DNA of 64,000 nucleotides. Origin: Luteibacter yeojuensis. Lineage in GTDB: Bacteria > Pseudomonadota > Gammaproteobacteria > Xanthomonadales > Rhodanobacteraceae. The notes beneath the pieces were generated by a model, which worked only from the letters and a program-made list of their open reading frames with translations, was not told the origin of the DNA and did no database searches. Both the position numbers and the translations under genes were made by a program. Where the stretch lies: contig NZ_JAAQTL010000001.1 of NCBI RefSeq assembly GCF_011742875.1, forward strand, positions 434,001 through 498,000. The letters are read 5' to 3'. Of this stretch, positions 18,530 to 26,484 are shown piece after piece (position 1 is the stretch's first letter; every line of letters begins with the position of its first letter).

Positions 18530-18584
18530 TTATTGAGGGAAGCAAGGGATAGGCGGCATCCTGCCGCGGCACGTCGTCCGAGGA

Positions 18585-20171
18585 TCAGCGAACCGGCAAG
18601 GTCGGCAGATACTTCGGCCGGCGGAAAGCCTTCGCCTTCTGTTCCACGCCGTAGGCGATGGCGATCAGCGTCGGTTCGCTCCACTTCGCGCCGAAGAACA
18701 CCACGCCTATCGGCAACTCGTGCGCGAATTCGACGGGCAGGGTGATCGACGGATAACCCGCGATGGCGGCGGGCGCGGACACGCCGCCGACGGTCGGGTC
18801 GCCGCTCACCACGTGGTCGCCGAGCACCGGGTCGTTCACGAAGGCCGGCCCCCAGCTGGGGGCAAGTAGGGCGTCCAGCTTGTCCTTGGCGAGTGCCGCA
18901 TCGATGCCCTCCGGTCCGGCGAGGCGCTTGTTGCGGTCGCGCATCTCGATGTACTTCGGATCGTCGAGGCCGCCCTTGGCCTGCGCGGCAAGGAACAGCT
19001 CCTGGCCGAACCAGGGCATTTCCTTCGCCGCCTCGCGCTCGTTGAACGCGATGAGGTCGGCCAGCGTCTTCATCGGCTGGTCGGGCCGGGTGGCGAGGTA
19101 GGCGCCGATGTCGTGCTTGAATTCGTAGAGCAGCACGTCGATCTCGTGCTCGCTCAATTCCTTCAGGTGCGGGATCTCCACGTTGTCGACGACGGTTGCG
19201 CCTTGCGCCTTCAGCAGCGCAATGGTGTGCTCGAGTGCGCGATCGGCATTTGGCTCGATGCCGGCGAGCTGCCGCACGACGCCGATGCGCTTGCCGCGCA
19301 GCGCGTTAGGATCGAGGAACTTCGTGTAATCGGTGGCGTGCTTGTCGGCTTCGGCGGTGGCCGGATCGCGCGGGTCGCTGCCGGCGATGGCGCCGAGCAC
19401 CGCCGCGGCATCGGCCACGCTGCGGGCCATCGGTCCCGCCGTGTCCTGGCTGTGCGAGATAGGCACGATGCCCGTGCGGCTGACCAGTCCCACGGTCGGC
19501 TTGATACCGACGAGTCCGTTCATCGACGCGGGACAGATGATCGAGCCGTCCGTCTCGCTGCCGATCGCCACCGTGGCGAGGCCGGCGGCGATCGCGGCGC
19601 CGGAGCCTGCGCTGGAACCGCAGGCATTGCGGTCGAGCACGTAGGGGTTGACGGTGAGACCGCCGCGCGCGGTCCAGCCGCTGGTCGCGTGGTTGGAGCG
19701 CATGTTCGCCCATTCGCTCAGGTTGGTCTTGCCGAGGATGACCGCGCCGGCCTTGCGCAGCCGCGCGGCCACCGCGGAGTCGTGCGGTGCGGGTTTCATC
19801 GTGAGTGCCAGCGAGCCGGCGCTGGTCATCATGCGGTCGCCGGTATCGATATTGTCCTTGAGTAGGATCGGGATGCCCGCGAGCGATCCCGAGGTGCCGC
19901 TCTTGCGCGCGATGTCCAGCGCATCGGGATTGACCTCGAGCACCGAGTTGATCGTCGGACCTGCCTTGTCGATCTTCGCGATGCGATCCAGGAAGAGCCG
20001 GGTCAGGCCCTCCGGGGTCAGCGCGCCGGAGGCATACGCGGCGCGCACGGTGGCGATGGAAGCGAAGGCATCGTCTTCGCCGGCCTCGCGGGCCGGGGCG
20101 GCGGAAGCCGCGTGGAACGACAACGCCATGGTGGCGGCGAGGGCCAAAGGCCGGGTCCAGCGATGCTGCAT
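18585..20171 (-). CDS. secreted amidase-signature family hydrolase
   Basis: The 528-residue protein starts with a signal peptide (LALAATMALSFHAASA, cleaved near residue 24). Its amidase domain has the triad Lys in ILLKDNIDTGDRM and the Ser-rich loop GSSAGSGAAIAAGLA, plus GSETDGSIICPASMNGLVGIKPT, the diagnostic amidase signature. It hydrolyses amide bonds of an unknown substrate in the periplasm or outside. Two 3' fragments of the same family lie at 12303-13150 and 13192-13326. This is the only intact copy, and part of it (18611-19391) looks homogenised with copy 1. It is divergent from the cytochrome genes. Confidence 0.93.
   Translation of the reverse strand: MQHRWTRPLALAATMALSFHAASAAPAREAGEDDAFASIATVRAAYASGALTPEGLTRLFLDRIAKIDKAGPTINSVLEVNPDALDIARKSGTSGSLAGIPILLKDNIDTGDRMMTSAGSLALTMKPAPHDSAVAARLRKAGAVILGKTNLSEWANMRSNHATSGWTARGGLTVNPYVLDRNACGSSAGSGAAIAAGLATVAIGSETDGSIICPASMNGLVGIKPTVGLVSRTGIVPISHSQDTAGPMARSVADAAAVLGAIAGSDPRDPATAEADKHATDYTKFLDPNALRGKRIGVVRQLAGIEPNADRALEHTIALLKAQGATVVDNVEIPHLKELSEHEIDVLLYEFKHDIGAYLATRPDQPMKTLADLIAFNEREAAKEMPWFGQELFLAAQAKGGLDDPKYIEMRDRNKRLAGPEGIDAALAKDKLDALLAPSWGPAFVNDPVLGDHVVSGDPTVGGVSAPAAIAGYPSITLPVEFAHELPIGVVFFGAKWSEPTLIAIAYGVEQKAKAFRRPKYLPTLPVR
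18611..19391. repeat. near-identical segment shared with 12329-13109
   Basis: This is the partner of the left-hand amidase repeat, inside the intact gene, in the same orientation. The 5.5 kb between the two copies is the amidase fragment 2 plus secretion island A, so recombination between the repeats could delete the island. Confidence 0.85.
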
Positions 20172-20304
20172 CGGTTTTCCCCTGGGAGCGGACGAAGCGT
20201 CGCACCCATCTTAACCGGATGGTCCGGGGCATATACTGCCGCGATGCCATGCTCGCGGCGCCGTCCGCCACGGGCCCAGTCAACGTTCTGCCAGGGAGTG
20301 CCAC

Positions 20305-21009
20305 ATGCGTCGTCTCCTTCGCCGGTTGCCCCTCGCGGCCGTCGTGCTTTGGGCCGCTTCCGCGACGGCGGCGGATTCCCCCGCCGTGCCGGACACGCTC
20401 GTCCAGCGCATCGCTGCCTGCACGAGTTGCCATGGCGAGCATGGGGAGGGCGGCGACAACGGTTTCAACCCGCGGCTGGCGGGCAAGCCGGCGGGATATC
20501 TGCATCGCCAGATGCAGGATTTCCAGCGGGGACTGCGCCACTACGAGATCATGGAATACATGGTCTCGCCGCTGACCGACGCCTACATGCAGGAGATCGC
20601 GGAGTACTTTGCCGGCCAGGACGTGCCGTACGCGAAGCATGCCGTGCCTCCGACGACGCCGGTGGCGATGGCGCGCGGCGAACAGCTGGCGACGCAAGGC
20701 GATCCGTCGCGAGGCGTTCCCGCCTGCATGGCCTGCCACGGCCCGAACCTCACCGGCGTGCAGCCGGACACGCCCGGCCTGGTGGGCCTGCCGTACGACT
20801 ACATCAGCGCGCAGCTGGGTGCATGGCGCACGAATACCCGTAGCACCGTGGAGCCGGACTGCATGGCGACGATCGCGAACCGGCTGACCGCCGCGGACGT
20901 CAGTGCCGTCTCCGCGTGGCTGGCGCAACGCCCGGTACCCGCCGACGTCCATCCCGAACCGGCCGGCAGCGTCAAACCGCCGCTGCGCTGCGGCGTACTG
21001 GGAGGCTGA
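20305..21009 (+). CDS. dihaem cytochrome c (c4-like)
   Basis: A 234-residue exported protein with a signal peptide (LPLAAVVLWAASATA) and two haem c sites, CTSCH (about residue 38) and CMACH (about 143), with GGDNGFNPRLAGKPAGYL and GVQPDTPGLVGLPYDYISAQL blocks after each site as in cytochrome c4-type proteins. It carries electrons in the periplasm. It is 3 nt upstream of a second cytochrome gene, with which it forms an operon. The partner dehydrogenase or oxidase is not in this window. Confidence 0.9.
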   Translation: MRRLLRRLPLAAVVLWAASATAADSPAVPDTLVQRIAACTSCHGEHGEGGDNGFNPRLAGKPAGYLHRQMQDFQRGLRHYEIMEYMVSPLTDAYMQEIAEYFAGQDVPYAKHAVPPTTPVAMARGEQLATQGDPSRGVPACMACHGPNLTGVQPDTPGLVGLPYDYISAQLGAWRTNTRSTVEPDCMATIANRLTAADVSAVSAWLAQRPVPADVHPEPAGSVKPPLRCGVLGG

Positions 21010-21012
21010 GCG

Positions 21013-22233
21013 ATGAACCTGTCCTTCCGTCTCTTCGCATGGTTCGCGTTATCCCTCGCCGCCATGGCCGCGTCCGCCGCCAGCGACGCCGAACGTGGCA
21101 AATACCTTGCCACCCTCGGCGATTGTGCCGCCTGCCATACCTCGCGCAACGGCGCGCCGTTCTCGGGCGGCCGCGTCGTGCCGACGCCGTTCGGCGCGAT
21201 CCCGGCCCCCAACCTCACGCCCGACCGCGAAACGGGCCTGGGCAGCTGGACCGCCGACGATTTCTATCGTGCCATGCATTCCGGCATCGGCCACGACGGT
21301 AAGTCGCTCTATCCGGCGTTCCCGTTCACCTCGTATGCGAAGACCACGCGGGCGGACACGGACGCCATCTTCGCGTACCTGCGCAGCCTTCCGGCCGTGA
21401 AGCGCGCCGACACTCCCAATACGCTGCGCTGGCCTTACCGGATGCGTTCGCTGATGGGCGCGTGGCGCGCGCTCTACTTCGACGAAGGCGAATACGTGCA
21501 GAGGGAGAGACACGGAAAGGCGTGGAACCGCGGGGCCTATCTGGTCGAAGGCCTCGGCCACTGCAACGAATGCCATGCGCGACGCAACAGCTTCGGCGCC
21601 ATGGTGCAGGAGCCATTCCTCGCGGGCGGCATCGTGCCGGTCCAGAACTGGTATGCGCCCGACCTCTCGATGGGCGCGAACGGCGGTCTCGCCGGCTGGA
21701 GCGAAGCCGACGTGGTCGCGCTGCTGAAGACGGGCCGCTCGCACAAGGGAACGGCGCTTGGCCCCATGGCCGAGGTGGTGATGCGCAGTACGCAGCACCT
21801 CGATGACGTAGACCTTGCGGCGATGGCGACCTACCTCAAGTCGTTGCCCGATCGCGACCCGCCACGGCAGCGCGAATCCGCCGTCAATGCACGCGAACTC
21901 GCGCTGAAGGGCGAGAAGATCTACGCGCAGCAGTGCGCGGGCTGCCATGCCGCCGACGGTCGCGGCAAGGGCGATGCGTATCCGCCGCTGGACGGCAATG
22001 GCTCGGTCACCGATCCCACGGGCATCAACACGATCCGCATCGTCCTGTCGGGCGGCTTCGCACCCGTCACGAAGGACAATCCGCGGCCGTATTCGATGCC
22101 GCCGTTCACGCAGAAGCTCAACGACGAGGACGCGGCCGCGGTGGTGACCTACATCCGCCAGGCGTGGTCGAACAAGGCGGCTTCCGTCTCGCCGGCCGAC
22201 GTGCGCGCCTATCGCTCCACGCCGGGCAGCTGA
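21013..22233 (+). CDS. trihaem cytochrome c, dehydrogenase-subunit type
   Basis: The 406-residue exported protein has a signal peptide (LFAWFALSLAAMAASAA) and three haem c motifs: CAACH (about 38), CNECH (about 185) and CAGCH (about 312). The layout GKYLATLGDCAACHTSRNG, then FNLTPDRETGLGSW-like wording (here NLTPDRETGLGSWTADDFYRA), matches the cytochrome subunit of membrane alcohol/gluconate-type dehydrogenases. It passes electrons from a dehydrogenase to the quinone pool or another cytochrome. Its last 25 bp overlap, on the other strand, the end of the Fic gene. Confidence 0.9.
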   Translation: MNLSFRLFAWFALSLAAMAASAASDAERGKYLATLGDCAACHTSRNGAPFSGGRVVPTPFGAIPAPNLTPDRETGLGSWTADDFYRAMHSGIGHDGKSLYPAFPFTSYAKTTRADTDAIFAYLRSLPAVKRADTPNTLRWPYRMRSLMGAWRALYFDEGEYVQRERHGKAWNRGAYLVEGLGHCNECHARRNSFGAMVQEPFLAGGIVPVQNWYAPDLSMGANGGLAGWSEADVVALLKTGRSHKGTALGPMAEVVMRSTQHLDDVDLAAMATYLKSLPDRDPPRQRESAVNARELALKGEKIYAQQCAGCHAADGRGKGDAYPPLDGNGSVTDPTGINTIRIVLSGGFAPVTKDNPRPYSMPPFTQKLNDEDAAAVVTYIRQAWSNKAASVSPADVRAYRSTPGS

Positions 22234-23021
22234 GCCATACGGTCTCGAGATAGGGTTTGCCGTTCACCCATCAAGATGACAATTCGGGCCAGAAAATTAA
22301 CCAAGGAATCCCAATTGCCACGCAGCTCTGCTAATCGCAGGTAGATAACAGAGCTACCCCGGCTACGAGCAAAGAACTCATATAAAGGGAAGAAAGGGGC
22401 CGTGCAAAGCTTCTCTCTTCGGAGGATCGAGGCCCATAGCCAGCGCGCGGTACGGCCATTTCCATCTGTAAACGGATGCAGGTTGGAAACACAGCAGTAA
22501 CCCACGGCAGCTTTGCAGAAGGCCGGAGATTTAGACGTTTCGAGCCAATTCCATAGCTCATATAGATTCTCGTCGATACTTCCAACTGGAGGGAATAAGA
22601 TGCGAGATCCGTCCTTGCCCTCAGTGAACACCTGATTTGTCCTGCGACTGGCTAGCCCTTGAGAGACACCGGTATTGACGCGCTCGAGTATGCCGATGAA
22701 ACCAGCGGCATCAGCATTTGATGGATTTAGCCGCGTCAATTCCTCGTTGGAATGAATCATGGCTTCCATGACTGTGTGGTCTTGCCATGTCTGTTGCGAA
22801 TCGAGCGGGACGCAATCCATGGCAAAGGTGAGTTCATGATTGAGAAGCGACCACGATTCGGCGGAGTCACTCGGAATCCATCTTGATAGTGGATCGCTTG
22901 GCGACCATGTACCCATGTCTGGCAGGAGCCTCATCGCCTCGTCAATATTCCGCGTCGTAAGCGGTGAGAGGTCGATCGTCGTGGGTAGGGATAGTGGTTG
23001 TCGGCGCCAAAGATTCGTCAT
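22209..23021 (-). CDS. Fic-domain protein (predicted AMP transferase)
   Basis: The 270-residue protein contains the full Fic motif HPFTDGNGRTAR at residues 182-193, with catalytic His182 and the phosphate-binding GNGR loop. Fic enzymes usually transfer AMP to a hydroxyl of a target protein. I do not see a clear inhibitory (S/T)xxxE(G/N) motif, so how it is restrained is unknown. Its last nine or so codons (MAQLPGVER) lie in the 3' end of the cytochrome c gene, so the C-terminus was apparently gained when this DNA was inserted. Composition is AT-richer than the cytochrome genes. It ends the island B gene string, 38 bp after the putative immunity gene. Confidence 0.9.
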   Translation of the reverse strand: MTNLWRRQPLSLPTTIDLSPLTTRNIDEAMRLLPDMGTWSPSDPLSRWIPSDSAESWSLLNHELTFAMDCVPLDSQQTWQDHTVMEAMIHSNEELTRLNPSNADAAGFIGILERVNTGVSQGLASRRTNQVFTEGKDGSRILFPPVGSIDENLYELWNWLETSKSPAFCKAAVGYCCVSNLHPFTDGNGRTARWLWASILRREKLCTAPFFPLYEFFARSRGSSVIYLRLAELRGNWDSLVNFLARIVILMGERQTLSRDRMAQLPGVER

Positions 23022-23059
23022 GATGATGAGTTGTCCGCTCTACGAGCGGACAACCTAAT

Positions 23060-23554
23060 TTATCGTTCGCAGCGAAATAATTTGAACATGCCGGATCGAA
23101 GTTCATGCTTGATCGCCGCCCGGGATGCCAGGATTTCTGAAAGATCGGGAAGAAAGATTACCTCTGGCGCCGGTGATTCTGCCTTCGGCATGGTTTCAAT
23201 GATCTTCATATCCTTGTTCCAGAAAAATGCGTGCATTTCTCCCAGAGGCCTTTGTCCTCCGTCGTAGGTGGGTGGTTGCCAATCTTTTTGAAGCACGTCT
23301 GTTGTGGAGATGAAGTTGATGTAACGGGAAGATCCTGCGTCGAGGAGAAACCAGAATGATGCCTTTGAAGCGGCGCTCTCCACTTGAACAGCCATGTCAG
23401 AAAGGAGAACCTGATGACCGAAGCGGTGAAAGGACATCGTCCACGCTGTGTCGGCCGTATGTAGGTACTTAGCGTGAGCGAAGGTGCACTCCGTCGCTCT
23501 CGCCGAGGAGAGAGCGAGAGGAAAAAGGATAAGCGCGCAAAGCTTGGCTTTCAT
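23060..23554 (-). CDS. secreted protein, candidate periplasmic immunity protein for the island B cargo
   Basis: The 164-residue product starts MKAKLCALILFPLALSSARA, a clear signal peptide with likely cleavage after residue 20, and the mature part has two Cys (C23, C162) that could form a disulfide. No named family is recognised. Its ATG shares one base with the stop of the muramidase-like cargo gene (TGATG), so the two are translationally coupled. A muramidase acting in the periplasm requires a periplasmic inhibitor in the producer, so an immunity role is a reasonable inference. A longer frame start at 23620 is rejected because it lacks the signal peptide at its N-terminus. Confidence 0.72.
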   Translation of the reverse strand: MKAKLCALILFPLALSSARATECTFAHAKYLHTADTAWTMSFHRFGHQVLLSDMAVQVESAASKASFWFLLDAGSSRYINFISTTDVLQKDWQPPTYDGGQRPLGEMHAFFWNKDMKIIETMPKAESPAPEVIFLPDLSEILASRAAIKHELRSGMFKLFRCER

Positions 23555-24270
23555 CACTGCACACCGTAACCAAGCTCTTTCACTTTGTTGTAGTACTCCT
23601 GTACGAACGGCGTATTCCAATCTTGGCTATACGCGCCAGCGTGATGTTTGATCTCAACGTACGCATCAAAAGCTACATTCCATGGAATTTCCAAGCTCTG
23701 GTTATGTCCATGGGTATATCTCTGGCCGTACCATTGCAGATCGTTATAGAAGGCCTTGATCTGGTCTGCCTGGCTCCAGATATTTAGGTGTGCATGTCGA
23801 TCGTTCCATGTCGAATGACTGTATTGATATAGGCCGAAGTGGGTCGGGTTGTTGTCAATGGTTCCCAGGGATGACTCAGCGAACGCCATATTGACGGCGA
23901 GCCCGGTGTATTGGCCGTAAGTGCCATAGTTGGCTATGCCGTAATCGATAATCTGCCCTGCGGTACTGATTTGGCTTGCACTCAGTGATGCGTGTGTACT
24001 GAATGAATGTCCGCTTGGACTGACGTAATGGTGAATGGCATGGCTGGCGGTAGCTGCGCCACTAACGTGACCGCCGCCACCACCAGAACTCCCCGCCGCC
24101 CCGACGGTTTCTCCCCAAGCGCCGGGAGGCCCGGGTCGTGGGAAACTACCTGGGTCGTACGGGTTGTCGGGAGCAACATTGAAGCCTTGCAAGTCGGTGA
24201 TCGAGATTCCGTTGAGGGTATCAACTCCGCCAGCGACCAGTTCCAGTTCTTCAAGTGACAGTTCGCGCAT
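23554..24270 (-). CDS. double-glycine leader fused to a lytic-transglycosylase/lysozyme-like domain
   Basis: The 238-residue protein begins MRELSLEELELVAGG, a textbook double-glycine leader with cleavage expected after residue 15. A Pro/Gly-rich linker (about 25-70) follows. The C-terminal domain (about 95-238) has LAVNMAFAESSLG (candidate catalytic Glu132), NPTHFGLYQYSHSTW (the GLxQ motif of transglycosylase SLT and goose-type lysozyme folds) and DAYVEIKHHAGAYSQDW. I infer a secreted peptidoglycan-cleaving bacteriocin exported by the C39 transporter 47 nt downstream of its own start. An AAGGAG 6 nt before 24270 fixes the start; the ATG at 24288 would lie upstream of it. Most C39 cargoes are far smaller. 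Confidence 0.8.
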   Translation of the reverse strand: MRELSLEELELVAGGVDTLNGISITDLQGFNVAPDNPYDPGSFPRPGPPGAWGETVGAAGSSGGGGGHVSGAATASHAIHHYVSPSGHSFSTHASLSASQISTAGQIIDYGIANYGTYGQYTGLAVNMAFAESSLGTIDNNPTHFGLYQYSHSTWNDRHAHLNIWSQADQIKAFYNDLQWYGQRYTHGHNQSLEIPWNVAFDAYVEIKHHAGAYSQDWNTPFVQEYYNKVKELGYGVQ

Positions 24271-24276
24271 GTCTTT

Positions 24277-24282
24277 CTCCTT
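24277..24282 (-). promoter_or_regulatory. ribosome binding site that fixes the cargo start
   Basis: AAGGAG (minus strand) ends 6 nt before the ATG at 24270. It lies between that ATG and the in-frame ATG at 24288, so translation from 24270, giving the leader MRELSLEELE, is strongly favoured. Confidence 0.85.
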
Positions 24283-24317
24283 TTGCATGATCGGGGAATG
24301 AACCGATTCCCCAGCGG

Positions 24318-26450
24318 TCAGTGCCCACTTAAGCCTTCGCTTGCCTGAGATAGCTCATGTAGTCGTTGTCCCGAGAGAAGAAGAATGCGGTCTGCGGTAG
24401 CAACCGTCTCCGGGCGGTGTGCCACGAGTACCCGAGTCATGCGGAGTTCCTTCAAAATGCCGCTGATTCTTGATTCGCTGGCTAGGTCAAGATGACTCGT
24501 CGCTTCGTCTAGAACGAGGATCTGTGGGTCGCGATAGAGGGCTCTGGCGAGGAATAGTCGCTGTTTTTGTCCGCCGGATAGGCCTGAACCCATGTCGCCT
24601 ATATATGTGTGGTAACCCATTGGCATGGCGACGATTTGATCATGGATTTGCGCAAGCCGAGCCGCAGCCTCAATCCGCGACGGTGACGAGCTGCCGTCGA
24701 GAAAACAAATGTTTTCCGCAATGGTTCCGCTGAATAATCGATCATCTTGCATGACTGTGCCAAGCATGTCGCGATAGCAGGTCTTACCTAGATGAGATAG
24801 ATCAACGCCTCCGATCAGGATACGCCCAGCCTGCGGCTCAAGAAGACCGAGGATTAAGCGGATCAAGGTGGTCTTGCCAGAACCGGACGCGCCGACGATA
24901 GCGATAGACTGCTGTGGCGAAACTTCAAAAGAACAGTTGAATAATATCCATGGGTAGCTCTCGCTATATCGGAAGCTGACTCCTTCGAAGCGAATGGACG
25001 CAGTTGGTCGATCGCCTATATGGCAGCCGTGGAGGTTGGGCTCCGGTGACGTTGTAACAATATCTGCCAGGCGTTCTCCTTGAAGGCGAAGAAGCTTTAG
25101 TTGCACCAGGTAGTCGGCAAAGGAGTTAGCCCTTGTGATGAACTGATCACCATACGAAGTAAATGCGATTACCATGCCGGCGGTAAATTGTCCGCGCAAA
25201 GTCAGTAGCGCACCGAGCCAGAGTAGGCCTCCACGTTGGAGCCCGCCAAGAAGATTGCTTGCGGTGGAGAATAGTAGTCCCAGGCGCTGAACCTCAATCT
25301 GGGTATTTAGTGCGTCCGCGGTGTGGTTTAGGAAGCGTGTCGAATAGTCGGAGGATCTATTGTGGAGTCGTATGGCTTGCACTCCTCGGATTGCTTCAAT
25401 GAGGCAGCTCTGCTGTCGCGCATCCATGGCAATTTGATTTAAATTTTTCTCCAGAAGGGTTCTGTAATAGGCTGCCCGGAGAAGCGCATATAGAATGACG
25501 CCAGCGACAACAATGAAGCTCATCAATGTGCTGTAAAAAAAGAGCAAGGCTAGGGTTGCGAATGCCATTAGGCCATCAATCAACGCCGCTACGAGCTGCG
25601 TTGTGAGGCTTTTTTGTAGTGTAGAGATAGCACCCATTCTGGAGACGATGTCGCCTAGACTTCGTCTGAGGAAATAAAGCTGTGGCAGCTTCATCAAGTG
25701 CGAAAAAATGTTTCCCGTCCAGTTCATAGTGAAGCGGCTTCCCAGCCAAACTACTGCCCAGCCACGCAGAGCCGAAATTAGTGATTGGATGGCGACGAGT
25801 AGGACGAAGCTGATACCTACAATTGTCAGTAGGTCCTGGTCTTCGTCCGCAAGGACTTGATCGACCGTGATCTGCATGAATTGCGGCATGAGGAGAGCTA
25901 CGGCCTCAAGTGCAATTGCAAACCCAAAAATTGTTCGGATTGCCTTGCCGAAGCCGGTGATAGTTCCGGCCAGCTTGACGAGGGATATGGGAGGCGGAGC
26001 AGGTCGTCGCTTGAAGTCCGGCCCGATGCTCATCTCCAGAGCTACGCCCGTAAAGCTTGATGCTGCGTTATCCAAGGATAAATATCGAATGCCCTTCGAT
26101 GGATCATGAATGACAATCCGATTTCCCCGCACATGCTTTAGTACCACGAAATGGTCGAGATTCCAATGAAGGATGCAGGGAGCGCGGAGCTTTGAAAGTT
26201 CATGTATTTCTAGACGTACGGCCCTTGATGTGATGCCCATGGCATCAGCATGTCGCGTAATCACGGACAGGCTGCATCCACGATACGAGCTAGTGAATCG
26301 CTGGCGAAGTTCGCCAAGAGTGGCGTGGTGCCCGAACCAGCCTAGTATCATGGCTAGGCAGGAGAGGCCGCATTCCCCAACTTCTACCTGTCTAATCATG
26401 GGAAGTCGCCTACCGCGTCTCATCGTTAGGAGGTCTGAAAATGTGTTCAT
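24318..26450 (-). CDS. peptidase-containing ABC exporter (C39), island B
   Basis: The 710-residue exporter has a C39 peptidase (Q21, Cys in VEVGECGLSCLAMILG, His in ILHWNLDHFVVL, Asp in IHDPSKG), an ABC membrane domain with six helices, and an ATPase with GASGSGKTT, LSGGQKQR and ILVLDEATSHLD. It should cut the GG leader of the muramidase-like cargo next to it and export the rest. The start ATG at 26450 has a GGGGAGA element before it; the frame is open for 73 more codons but these overlap the hlyD gene in poor-quality sequence. It is clearly homologous to the exporter at 16466. There is a 34-bp gap from the hlyD gene, so they form one operon. Confidence 0.94.
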   Translation of the reverse strand: MNTFSDLLTMRRGRRLPMIRQVEVGECGLSCLAMILGWFGHHATLGELRQRFTSSYRGCSLSVITRHADAMGITSRAVRLEIHELSKLRAPCILHWNLDHFVVLKHVRGNRIVIHDPSKGIRYLSLDNAASSFTGVALEMSIGPDFKRRPAPPPISLVKLAGTITGFGKAIRTIFGFAIALEAVALLMPQFMQITVDQVLADEDQDLLTIVGISFVLLVAIQSLISALRGWAVVWLGSRFTMNWTGNIFSHLMKLPQLYFLRRSLGDIVSRMGAISTLQKSLTTQLVAALIDGLMAFATLALLFFYSTLMSFIVVAGVILYALLRAAYYRTLLEKNLNQIAMDARQQSCLIEAIRGVQAIRLHNRSSDYSTRFLNHTADALNTQIEVQRLGLLFSTASNLLGGLQRGGLLWLGALLTLRGQFTAGMVIAFTSYGDQFITRANSFADYLVQLKLLRLQGERLADIVTTSPEPNLHGCHIGDRPTASIRFEGVSFRYSESYPWILFNCSFEVSPQQSIAIVGASGSGKTTLIRLILGLLEPQAGRILIGGVDLSHLGKTCYRDMLGTVMQDDRLFSGTIAENICFLDGSSSPSRIEAAARLAQIHDQIVAMPMGYHTYIGDMGSGLSGGQKQRLFLARALYRDPQILVLDEATSHLDLASESRISGILKELRMTRVLVAHRPETVATADRILLLSGQRLHELSQASEGLSGH

Positions 26451-26484
26451 GGTTCTTGTCTCCCCGCGCAGGGTTTTCGCGATG

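Noticed and set aside
18530..18584. Hairpin GCGGCATCCTGCCGC between the island A exporter and the amidase as a terminator
   Set aside because: The stem is only 6 bp and no T-run follows on either strand, so evidence is too weak.
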